From contig DBCY01000066.1 in the NCBI GenBank assembly GCA_002293295.1, positions 2,087-23,876 of the forward strand: a stretch of 21,790 bases of DNA, written 5' to 3'. The notes beneath the pieces are model-generated. The model made no database searches. It saw only the letters and a program-made list of their open reading frames with translations, and was not told the DNA's origin. The position numbers and the translations under genes are program-made. Source of the DNA: Ruminococcus sp. UBA946. Its GTDB lineage: Bacteria; Bacillota; Clostridia; Oscillospirales; Ruminococcaceae. Below, piece after piece: positions 14,055 to 21,268 of this stretch. Numbering within the stretch: position 1 is the stretch's first letter; every line of letters starts with the position of its first letter.

Positions 14055-15973
14055 TAGGAATAGATTTTGGAACAAGCACGACGGTTGTTCGGGTGAAAAC
14101 CTATATAAACGGGGAACCTGAAGGTTCGCCGGTGTTTGTCGAATCAATCAAGTTTGACGGGATGGACACCCTGCCCTCACTCGTCCTTTGGGATGATGGG
14201 TATAACGAGTTTATTGTCGGACGCGAAGCGGGCGACCTCGCCGGAAATGGTACAGGAGAGCTTTTCCGGAACTTCAAGCTCGACCTGCTCAGTGCGGACG
14301 GACGGGAAAAAGCCGAGGAGCTTATAACACAGCTTTTCATGCATATCTATGAAGCTTATTCATATGAACAGGAGCATTTTACCCGCTGCGACAGCGAAAT
14401 CACCTATATCAGCTATCCGGCTAAATGGCAGAAGGAAATAGCCGCGAAAATGGTGCAAATCGCGGAAACGGCAGGGTTCAGGAATGTCAGGGGGCTTGAC
14501 GAGCCGTCGGCGGCAATACATACTGTTCTCGTCCAGAAAGAAAACGAACTGCAAAGGCTTGGCGGTCAGTCTCTGAATATATTAATCGCCGATATGGGAG
14601 CGGGAACGACCGACCTTGCGCTTTGCCGGTATTCACCCGGTCGGAAGAATGCCGAGATTATCAGCACCTGGCCGCGCGGAGAATCAAACGAACTTTTCGG
14701 CGGGCGTGAGATTGACGACGCCTTATGGGGATATGTCAAAGACTATATAGCTTCTTGCGGTCTTGAACCTATAGCGGACGAACGCCCGTACCTAACGCAG
14801 TCCAAGGCATGGAAGGAAGAAAACGTATCGGCGTCGTTAAAGCGCGGACGGCCCGTTACTTCCTGCGGATTCATTGGAAGCCTGTTCCATCATTTAGGCG
14901 GCAGCCAAAAGCCGTTCCCCCCTGTTGACCGCTCCGTACTGGAAAACCTGCTATCAGATTACCTTCGTCAGTTCCCCGCTCTGGTAAACGGCTTATTATC
15001 GAACACGCCGAACTGCCGCGCAGAGGACATAGACCTTGTAATCCTGACCGGAGGACACAGCCAGTGGTATTTTGCCGACGAGATTCTTACCGGAAAGCTT
15101 GCTCGCTTCGGGGAAGTGAACCTGCCGAAAATTCGCCGCGAACCGGAACGCGTCGTCCGGCTGTCGCGCCCTCAGGAAACCGTTGCCCTTGGCATGGTTT
15201 ATCAGCCGATGAATGTGGAGGTTACTAAGGAAGCACCGAGGACGAAGCCTAAACCGGAACTGCAATCCGCGCCGAAGCCTGAGCCACAGCCTGAACCACA
15301 GCTTAAACCCATACAACATAGCCATACAATACCGGAAACTATTGGAGAAGTTATATTTAGTAGTGAAACTTTTTATTATCATGATAGAATACCAATAGAT
15401 GGTAAAATTCTTATCTCTGAGAAATGGTTTGTTTTTTTACCGGATAATGAAGTAAATAAACTTAATTTGCTTTGTATTCCAATGTGTAATATTGCATGGG
15501 CAGGTACGAATGGAGATGATTATTATAATTATTTTATCGCAGTATTTACTTTACAAGAAGATAAATATAGATTTGGATTTCGTGCTAAATTGGGTTCTGA
15601 TATATCACTTCTTGCATGTAAAGAAATCAATGAATACAGAGGAGGTAATGGAAGCAGAAGAAAGTCACTTTCAAGTAATGGAAGCCTATTAATAGATAGT
15701 GGTCTTTATGCTGGTTTTGATATCGGTGCTAAAACTGTTCGTGGGATGTTATCAATTTATAATAATTGTATAGTATTTACTGATGATAGGTCAAATGAGC
15801 ATACACATAAAATTGATATGAATGATGTAATAATAGCAATAAAAGAACCTGGTTTAATTAATAAGCTTGATCGTCGTTTTAAAGTGCTTACACGCCAAAA
15901 CAAAGAATATATATATTCAATGGTTACTAAACTCAAAGATATTATAGATATTATTAATAAGTACAAAGGATAA
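14036..15973 (+). CDS. Hsp70/actin-fold ATPase fused to tandem PH/GRAM-like domains
   Basis: 645 residues; AAGGAGG before the ATG, which lies inside the end of the previous gene. All nucleotide motifs are present: phosphate-1 GIDFGTSTT (8-16), connect EPSAAIHTV, phosphate-2 ADMGAGTTD (D186, G188-D193), adenosine VILTGGHS (G339/G340) and VALGMVYQP near 388. Residues about 400-428 are a Pro/Lys/Glu linker (PKPELQSAPKPEPQPEPQLK). The rest is not an Hsp70 substrate domain. It holds two strand-rich units that resemble PH/GRAM folds: GEVIFSSETFYYHDRIPIDG with ILISEKWFVFLPDN, then SGLYAGFDIGAKTVRGMLSI with NCIVFTDDRSN. This suggests membrane lipid or protein docking (inference). G+C falls from 35/60 at 14881-14940 to 15/60 at 15361-15420, so the 3' third was probably acquired separately. 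Confidence 0.8.
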   Translation: MSTERIIGIDFGTSTTVVRVKTYINGEPEGSPVFVESIKFDGMDTLPSLVLWDDGYNEFIVGREAGDLAGNGTGELFRNFKLDLLSADGREKAEELITQLFMHIYEAYSYEQEHFTRCDSEITYISYPAKWQKEIAAKMVQIAETAGFRNVRGLDEPSAAIHTVLVQKENELQRLGGQSLNILIADMGAGTTDLALCRYSPGRKNAEIISTWPRGESNELFGGREIDDALWGYVKDYIASCGLEPIADERPYLTQSKAWKEENVSASLKRGRPVTSCGFIGSLFHHLGGSQKPFPPVDRSVLENLLSDYLRQFPALVNGLLSNTPNCRAEDIDLVILTGGHSQWYFADEILTGKLARFGEVNLPKIRREPERVVRLSRPQETVALGMVYQPMNVEVTKEAPRTKPKPELQSAPKPEPQPEPQLKPIQHSHTIPETIGEVIFSSETFYYHDRIPIDGKILISEKWFVFLPDNEVNKLNLLCIPMCNIAWAGTNGDDYYNYFIAVFTLQEDKYRFGFRAKLGSDISLLACKEINEYRGGNGSRRKSLSSNGSLLIDSGLYAGFDIGAKTVRGMLSIYNNCIVFTDDRSNEHTHKIDMNDVIIAIKEPGLINKLDRRFKVLTRQNKEYIYSMVTKLKDIIDIINKYKG

Positions 15974-16008
15974 TCAATGTTTTAACAATAAGAACAAAGA
16001 GACTAAAA

Positions 16009-16071
16009 ATGCTCACGGAACGCATAATAGGAATAGACTTTAGCACCAGCGTCTTTCCGATTAAAACTTAA
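16009..16071 (+). pseudogene. Remnant of a third Hsp70-like gene
   Basis: ATG 16009 opens MLTERIIGIDFSTSVFPIKT and stops. Sixteen to eighteen of the first bases after ATG match the start of the 14036 gene nearly base for base (ACGGAACGCATAATAGGAAT is shared), and the following bases to about 16090 still resemble it (AAAAC, CTGAAGG). The Hsp70 phosphate-1 Gly has become Ser. The operon thus once had three tandem Hsp70-like genes, or this is a small duplication of the start of the second. It could still be a leader ORF before the ATPase gene. Confidence 0.65.
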
Positions 16072-16111
16072 AAATATCTGAAGGAAATCCAATCAAGGAG
16101 GAAAGGATTTT

Positions 16112-18748
16112 ATGCCAAACTACATTGTAAAAAGTTTTGCCGACATATTCAAGGAAATTGACCCAAGCACAATGCAAATCAAAAAAAACATAGAGATTCC
16201 CAACGACTTCTACCGCCAGCTACTCGACTATGTTCTTGAGCGGAGTTACTTAAACAACCTCAGCGAGCGGGAACACTTTCTGGATTTTTCCGGTCAGGCC
16301 GGCGAAGGGGCGCGGCGCATAACATGGATGCGCGTAGACCGCCTGCCTATTCACCCCAACGAAATGAAGGAGTACGACCTGCTGTCGCGCTGGCAGGGCG
16401 TGTTGTCAACCCTGCATACGTGGGGACACCGGATGATATTCATGCTGCAGCGTAAAAACGGCGAGACAGGCCTTTATCTCGGAACCGCGTCACTCTCGCG
16501 TGAAATTTCGGCGGCTCAGGCTATTGAGCAGTTTAAGGAATCCGCCGCAAGCAGTATGCCGGGTATCGACTTGAAGCCGCTGACAGACCCCGTTGAATTA
16601 CAGGCTTTTATCGGAAATCTGGTTGAATACAGCGCAATGGGCGCGATAACCGGCATACCATCGTTTAAAAAGGATTCACAGTTCGGTATGCTGCAAACGC
16701 TTGACCAGCTCGCCTTCGGCGTCCGCGACAGCAAGGGGGTGGAAAGCGATTTTTCGCTGATGGTTATTGCCGACCCGCTGAATGATGTCGTAATGGCGGA
16801 GACTATAGCAAAGTTCCGAAAACTGGGCAGCGAGCTTCACCTTGATGTACGCCGGAGCATGAACGAATCCGAGACTCTGACACAAAGCAAAGGTCAACAG
16901 ATGGGATTGTCTACCATTGTTGGAATGATAGGCTCGCTTTTGGGTATAGGCGGGAATCTCGGTAAACTAGCGTCGGGAATCGGTTCTTTGTTTAATATGA
17001 ACAACCAAAAGGGATACAACACCACGCAGTCTATGACAACTGAATACCTCGACAAATTTGCCGAATATGCCGAGGAAGTAATTAATATGCATTGTGACCG
17101 GTTGAAGAAAGGACGCAATCTCGGTTTCTGGAACGTAGGGATTTATACGATGGGGCGTTCCCGCCGCGACATCAACACTGTTATGGGAATGCTGCGCTCT
17201 ATCTATTCGGGCGACACAAGCTACCTTGAACCGATAAGGGTTAATATACTGAATGAACGCTCCGGCGCGATTGACATAGCAAGGCGCGGCGAGTTGATTC
17301 CACTGGCTAATGAAAAAGCGGCTGTCTCCGATGCTATGGGAGAATGGAATATCTTCGGCAAGGCATACCAATACCTTTCCACTCCGCTGAATACTGAGGA
17401 ATTATCGTTGGCGACCTCTCTTCCTCGGCGGGATGTACCGGGGCTGCGTTTTGTAAAAAGTTCTGTCCGTTTTGCGAATAACCCCGCTCCGACGCGCGGA
17501 GATACCATCTCTTTAGGACATGTTGTGGATACCGGCGTGGTTCAGAAAAATGAATACCGTATCGACCCAAACGCGCTTGTACGCCATGCAATTGTGGCGG
17601 GCAGCACAGGCAGCGGGAAATCCACAACCTGCAAAACGATTATCCGCGAGGTTATGAACCGTAATATTCCGGTAATGATTATTGAGCCCGCAAAGGATGA
17701 TTATGTCAGATGGGCGATAGAACATAACAAGCGAATCGACTCGGATACCAGTTTATCAAAAGAGCAGAAGAAACAAAAGAAATTCACTATTTATATGCCC
17801 GGTCTGGAACGGTTCGAGGGAGAGGAACTATACAATTTAAAGCTTAACCCTTTCCAACCCGCAAGCATCCCCGGCGCTCCCGTTGACCTTATGACGCGCG
17901 TCGAGCAGTTTACGGCAATTTTTACCGCCAGCCTGCCGAACTCCGATGTTTTGCCGGTAATCATTGATGAGGCGCTATTCAAATATATGCATGATAAAGT
18001 CGGGGAAGCGTTTTTGGACGGTGAGACAAAACCTTTGTCGGATTATCCGAAATTAGAGGGCGTTATCGAAACGGCGAGGTCGGTAATAACCAACAGGGGA
18101 TATGACAAGGAGATTGTCGGCAACATCGGAGCGGCAATGGAAACTCGTTTTACCTATCTGACCCGCGGTAAACGCGGAAAGATACTCAATGTCAACAACT
18201 CGACCAACTGGTCAACGCTGTTTGACCGTCCGACCGTTATTAATATCAGTAAAATCGCCAACGCAAAGGATAAGGCAATTGTGATGTCGCTACTGATGCT
18301 CGCCTTGTACGAATACCGCATATCGGCGTATACGTTTGATGAAAGCTACCGAAAGAAGGCGCAGGATAATAAACTACTGCATTTGGCGGTACTGGAGGAA
18401 GCCCACAATCTGTTGATGAAGCCCTCTCAGGATTTCGGCGGTTCCGGTAACCCTCAGCAAGTGGTGGCAGACCTGTTTTCAAATATGCTCTCAGAGATAC
18501 GCGGGTATGGACAGGGGCTTGTAATCGTAGACCAGATTCCGACCCGTCTGGTACCGGATGCAATAAAGAATACAAACTATAAAATTGTACACCGGCTGAC
18601 TTCCCCGGACGACAGTCAGGTAATGGCTGCCGGACTGGCACTCCGTGAGGAACAGCAAAAAATCATACCCGCGCTCGGAGTCGGCGACGCAATTATCTGC
18701 GGCGATTTGGATGATGCCGCAACATGGGTAAAGCTTAAAAAACGGTAA
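16112..18748 (+). CDS. HerA/DUF87-type AAA+ ATPase, large
   Basis: 878 residues; AAGGAGGAAAGG lies 8 bases before ATG. Residues 1-480 are a long unrecognised region that includes a Gly-rich hydrophobic stretch at 264-296 (LSTIVGMIGSLLGIGGNLGK, then ASGIGSLF). The C-terminal part is a HerA/FtsK/VirB4-type motor: Walker A GSTGSGKS (497-504), MIIEPAKDDYVRW after it, Walker B LAVLEEAHNLL with E762/E763, a QIPTRLVPDAIKNTNYKIVH sensor segment and the GDAIICGDLDD end typical of HerA-like ATPases. Such hexamers pump DNA or protein through a ring. Nuclease or transmembrane domains are not obvious in it. It lies between Hsp70-like genes and a membrane protein, so a membrane-docked translocase is plausible. 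Whether the 264-296 stretch inserts in membrane is unknown. Confidence 0.85.
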   Translation: MPNYIVKSFADIFKEIDPSTMQIKKNIEIPNDFYRQLLDYVLERSYLNNLSEREHFLDFSGQAGEGARRITWMRVDRLPIHPNEMKEYDLLSRWQGVLSTLHTWGHRMIFMLQRKNGETGLYLGTASLSREISAAQAIEQFKESAASSMPGIDLKPLTDPVELQAFIGNLVEYSAMGAITGIPSFKKDSQFGMLQTLDQLAFGVRDSKGVESDFSLMVIADPLNDVVMAETIAKFRKLGSELHLDVRRSMNESETLTQSKGQQMGLSTIVGMIGSLLGIGGNLGKLASGIGSLFNMNNQKGYNTTQSMTTEYLDKFAEYAEEVINMHCDRLKKGRNLGFWNVGIYTMGRSRRDINTVMGMLRSIYSGDTSYLEPIRVNILNERSGAIDIARRGELIPLANEKAAVSDAMGEWNIFGKAYQYLSTPLNTEELSLATSLPRRDVPGLRFVKSSVRFANNPAPTRGDTISLGHVVDTGVVQKNEYRIDPNALVRHAIVAGSTGSGKSTTCKTIIREVMNRNIPVMIIEPAKDDYVRWAIEHNKRIDSDTSLSKEQKKQKKFTIYMPGLERFEGEELYNLKLNPFQPASIPGAPVDLMTRVEQFTAIFTASLPNSDVLPVIIDEALFKYMHDKVGEAFLDGETKPLSDYPKLEGVIETARSVITNRGYDKEIVGNIGAAMETRFTYLTRGKRGKILNVNNSTNWSTLFDRPTVINISKIANAKDKAIVMSLLMLALYEYRISAYTFDESYRKKAQDNKLLHLAVLEEAHNLLMKPSQDFGGSGNPQQVVADLFSNMLSEIRGYGQGLVIVDQIPTRLVPDAIKNTNYKIVHRLTSPDDSQVMAAGLALREEQQKIIPALGVGDAIICGDLDDAATWVKLKKR

Positions 18749-18778
18749 TAATATTTTCTAAGAAAGGAGGGATTGAAG

Positions 18779-19351
18779 TTGAAACTGAAATTTATACTTC
18801 TGGTTTTTTCTACTTTACTTTTAACAGCGGCGCTTATTGTATATATTATCCGTATCATACGCAGGGATATGAGGGTATGGCGTGAAAAACAAAATTTAAG
18901 GAACGAAAATATACAGAAAGCGGTTGCCGATATGACCCCTCGTGCAAAATCCTTTATCGGTCTTTACGAACCACTGCAAATGATTAAGAACAGTCAGTTA
19001 AAAAGTTTTCAAAGCGTGTTTGCTGATTGGGACACCCGAATCGGCAATATGGAGGACGCGCCCGCATTAGTTAATTATTGGAATGAAACATATAGCGGTT
19101 TTGATAATTGGAATAATCTAAAAGCGGTGCGAAAGGCCGGGGAATTGCTTATGTTCATTCAGAAAGCCGGTATCACGCGGTGTGCGGAAACCGAAGTTAA
19201 GGTCACACGCGATATATTCCGTCAATATATGGCAAAAGGTGGCGTAAGGATAGAACCTGATACAGTTGCTTATGTTGAAATGCCTTGCTGGATGTCGGGC
19301 GATGAGGTTTTGGAAAAAGGTATAATAAAAGGAGGAAATCAAGATGAATGA
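18779..19351 (+). CDS. Single-span membrane-anchored protein
   Basis: 190 residues from TTG 18779, chosen because AGGAGGG (18765-18771) is 7 bases before it; a TTG at 18773 is too close. Residues about 3-24 (LKFILLVFSTLLLTAALIVY) are one membrane span, followed at once by basic IIRIIRRDMR, so the C-terminal domain should be cytoplasmic. That domain (about 30-190) is helical and Trp-containing (FQSVFADWDTRIGNMEDAPA, YWNETYSGFDNWNNLKAVRK). I recognise no family. It overlaps the metallopeptidase gene by 8 bp and follows the HerA-like gene by 30 bp, so it may hold the machine at the membrane. Confidence 0.65.
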   Translation: MKLKFILLVFSTLLLTAALIVYIIRIIRRDMRVWREKQNLRNENIQKAVADMTPRAKSFIGLYEPLQMIKNSQLKSFQSVFADWDTRIGNMEDAPALVNYWNETYSGFDNWNNLKAVRKAGELLMFIQKAGITRCAETEVKVTRDIFRQYMAKGGVRIEPDTVAYVEMPCWMSGDEVLEKGIIKGGNQDE

Positions 19352-20438
19352 CCTTGTGAAAGAGTTTACCGATACCACTCAGGAAATGAACAGAGGTGTC
19401 AACGACCTGGGCGGTGTTCTGCAGCGGCGCTTTACCAGCGGTGCGGCGTTGGAATTACTGCGTGAAAAGACATTGGATTCAACCCCAGCAGGATGGGAAC
19501 AACAGCAAAATACTCAATTGGAGCAAACTGTAAAGCTGCAAAGTTGGGCTGACAAGCTACTTGGCCAGTCAATGTTGGGACGTGATAACGCAGTAGGCTA
19601 TTTAAAGGATTCGCCGTTTCCCGTTGTCGACGGAACCGATATGTCAGATGTCGCTCAAGCATTTGAAGAAGTAAAAAACAGTGATTTTTCTGTCGGTGAT
19701 ACCGTTGTTGAGTTTGACGGGCTGATTGGAAATCTCCTGGAAGGTGTTTTTTCTGTTATAGGTGTGGTTTTGGAAGGACTTCTTGGTGTATTCGGAATAA
19801 CATTCAGAAGCCGGGATAATACTGATGCTGCAAAAAACGGTATTGATACACAGCAAAACCCGTCAGGCGGAACCGACACCCCTAACAAGCCGGTTGATAC
19901 AGATGATATGTCAGGACTTGAAAAATACGAAGGCGTAGCGGCAGAAGCCTTGAAGCTTATTTTTACGAGGGATGTTATCGCAAACTGGCAGAATATGTCT
20001 ATGAATGATAGGGCGCAATATGTCGTCGCTTACACCAAATATCTTAATGAAGCGTTGGGGCTGCATCTGCAAACGCTTGGAATTGAGGATTTAGGCGATA
20101 CCACCTTTGGTTTACATCAAGGCAATTCAATTGTTGTTAATTCCCGTCTGCTTGATAATGGAGATTTAGGCGAATTAGGGAAATTGATTCAGAACATCAC
20201 GCATGAGATGCGCCATCAATTTCAGATGGAGGCTGTTAACAATCCCTCAGCTTTTGATGTACCAGTACAAATTATTAATCAGTGGATGCATGGTTTTAAT
20301 AATTATATCAATCCGGAGGATAGTCTTGAAGGCTATTCCAAACAGCCCTTAGAGCAAGATGCCCGTGATTTTGCCGATAAAGTCATGCAACGCGCCGGAC
20401 TCGGCGGGTTACCAATTGATTACTACACTTTATCTTAA
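19344..20438 (+). CDS. Zincin-type metallopeptidase (HExxH) with Gly-rich hydrophobic segment
   Basis: 364 residues; AGGAGG about 8 bases before ATG 19344. Residues 1-120 are helical and polar (MNDLVKEFTDTTQEMNRGVN, WADKLLGQSMLGRDN). Residues 124-153 are a Gly-rich hydrophobic stretch (LIGNLLEGVFSVIGVVLEGL). A Thr/Asn/Pro linker runs to about 190. The catalytic part has ITHEMRHQFQ with H287, E288 and H291, and a plausible third ligand E337 in PLEQDARDFADKV; the E-x-x-A-x-x-F phrase after the HExxH helix is common in zincins. No signal peptide is visible. It is the only clear enzyme-type effector of the operon. Its target could be a host, phage or competitor protein, or a member of the same complex; this is inference. 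Confidence 0.75.
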   Translation: MNDLVKEFTDTTQEMNRGVNDLGGVLQRRFTSGAALELLREKTLDSTPAGWEQQQNTQLEQTVKLQSWADKLLGQSMLGRDNAVGYLKDSPFPVVDGTDMSDVAQAFEEVKNSDFSVGDTVVEFDGLIGNLLEGVFSVIGVVLEGLLGVFGITFRSRDNTDAAKNGIDTQQNPSGGTDTPNKPVDTDDMSGLEKYEGVAAEALKLIFTRDVIANWQNMSMNDRAQYVVAYTKYLNEALGLHLQTLGIEDLGDTTFGLHQGNSIVVNSRLLDNGDLGELGKLIQNITHEMRHQFQMEAVNNPSAFDVPVQIINQWMHGFNNYINPEDSLEGYSKQPLEQDARDFADKVMQRAGLGGLPIDYYTLS

Positions 20439-20454
20439 AAAGGAGGATATTATA

Positions 20455-20745
20455 ATGACTAACGAAGAACTTCGCGAACTTTTGGTCGAGAAATACGACT
20501 ATCGCAACACTCAGGTTGATGGCTTTATAAAGCAGATTAACGCTTTTACTCCGCCGGTTGCCGCCGCATTCCAGAATTGGCTTGAAACAGGGGAAATTGA
20601 TGATACTTCTGTTGAAGGCTACACGGTGAAATCCATTATGGCTAAAAGACCCATGAAAGTTGTCGGAGCGTATCTGACATTGGATTGGCTTTCACGAGAA
20701 CCGGAGCTGGCTAAAAGGGAGATTAATGACAAACCTATGAGTTAG
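20455..20745 (+). CDS. Small unknown protein, last gene of the operon
   Basis: 96 residues from ATG 20455, selected by AAGGAGG 9 bases upstream; an in-frame ATG at 20359 would lie inside the protease gene. It is helical (NEELRELLVEKYDYRNTQVD, PVAAAFQNWLETGEI) with a more ordered end (YTVKSIMAKRPMKVVGAYLT). There is no membrane segment or signal. I do not recognise it. Its place directly after a metallopeptidase would suit an inhibitor, adaptor or substrate. Confidence 0.65.
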   Translation: MTNEELRELLVEKYDYRNTQVDGFIKQINAFTPPVAAAFQNWLETGEIDDTSVEGYTVKSIMAKRPMKVVGAYLTLDWLSREPELAKREINDKPMS

Positions 20746-20780
20746 TAACTGATAATTAGTAAATAGAAATGGTGGTAAGA

Positions 20781-20800
20781 TTTTATTATTTATAATAAAA
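20781..20800. repeat. AT-only palindrome after the operon
   Basis: TTTTATTAT (20781-20789) and ATAATAAAA (20792-20800) are perfect 9-bp arms around TT, 36 bp after the last stop. It could act as a weak transcription end or a processing signal. Confidence 0.4.
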
Positions 20801-20839
20801 CTTTTAGCTATTACTTCTTGCAAAATAATCTGATTCGGG

Positions 20840-20885
20840 GGTGTGTTCGTTATGTTAGTTATCGAACACACCTTAATCTTAATTC
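20840..20885 (+). terminator. Terminator of the Hsp70/HerA operon
   Basis: GGTGTGTTCG (20840-20849) and CGAACACACC (20863-20872) are a perfect 10-bp stem with a 13-base loop, followed by TTAATCTTAATTCTT. The T run is interrupted but the stem is strong and the place is right for the operon end. The stretch 20746-20933 holds no gene. Confidence 0.6.
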
Positions 20886-20933
20886 TTGAAAGAAATATTA
20901 TTCAAAATATAAGGTGTAATTTTTTGGTATATA

Positions 20934-21096
20934 GTAAATCCGACAACGGCTTCCTTGTCTGCGTGAACATCGGGCATTATCTTGACCTGACTGTCTTTCG
21001 CAAAAGGCTCGCTTATAGGAGTTATTATCTTCGTTATGCTGTTTGAGGGTCTGTAAACACCTTTGCGGTATTATATTTTTCTCATAATTCTAACAT
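20934..21096 (-). pseudogene. Decayed 5' fragment of a second rtcB
   Basis: These bases align with 10271-10440, the 5' end of the intact rtcB. Shared pieces include GTAAATCCGAC, CGGGCATTAT, TGACCTGACTGTCTTTC, GGCTCGCT, CCTTTGCGGTATT and AATTCTAACATAT. In the copy codon 5 (AGA in the intact gene) is TGA, and indels shift the frame, so it makes nothing. The rest of the gene is missing. Confidence 0.85.
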
Positions 21097-21268
21097 ATAT
21101 TTTCATTCCTTTTCAAGTGGTTTTTGCCGTATAAATGCGGCGTTAATATAATTTTCTGAAGAGTATGCTACATTTTGGAAGAGATATAATTGTTTTTTCG
21201 ATTTGTCGTTCGGTAAAAGGATTCCCTTATAAATCAAGTTTTTAAGTTCTTCAGATTTTTAAGCGGGC
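21097..21268 (-). pseudogene. Decayed 3' fragment of a second LRR gene with a Zn-ribbon trace
   Basis: Bases 21143-21268 align with the last ~135 bp of the intact LRR gene (10602-10736): shared AAGAGTAT-like start, GGAAGAG, TTTGTCGTTCGGT, ATAAATCAAG and the closing AGCGG-CTT. Bases 21097-21120 match the region of the Zn-ribbon stub (TTTCATTCC, TTTCAAG), but about 100 bases between are deleted. The order is the same as in the intact locus, so a whole rtcB/LRR junction was duplicated. The fragment ends exactly where the next gene's stop codon lies. Confidence 0.8.

Noticed and set aside
18246..18641. Minus-strand ORF of 131 codons within the HerA-like gene
   Set aside because: Antisense to the Walker B region of a convincing ATPase; its own product has no family features.
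20359..20454. Longer start for the 96-aa gene inside the protease gene
   Set aside because: AAGGAGG is placed correctly for ATG 20455 and the added residues are out-of-frame protease sequence.
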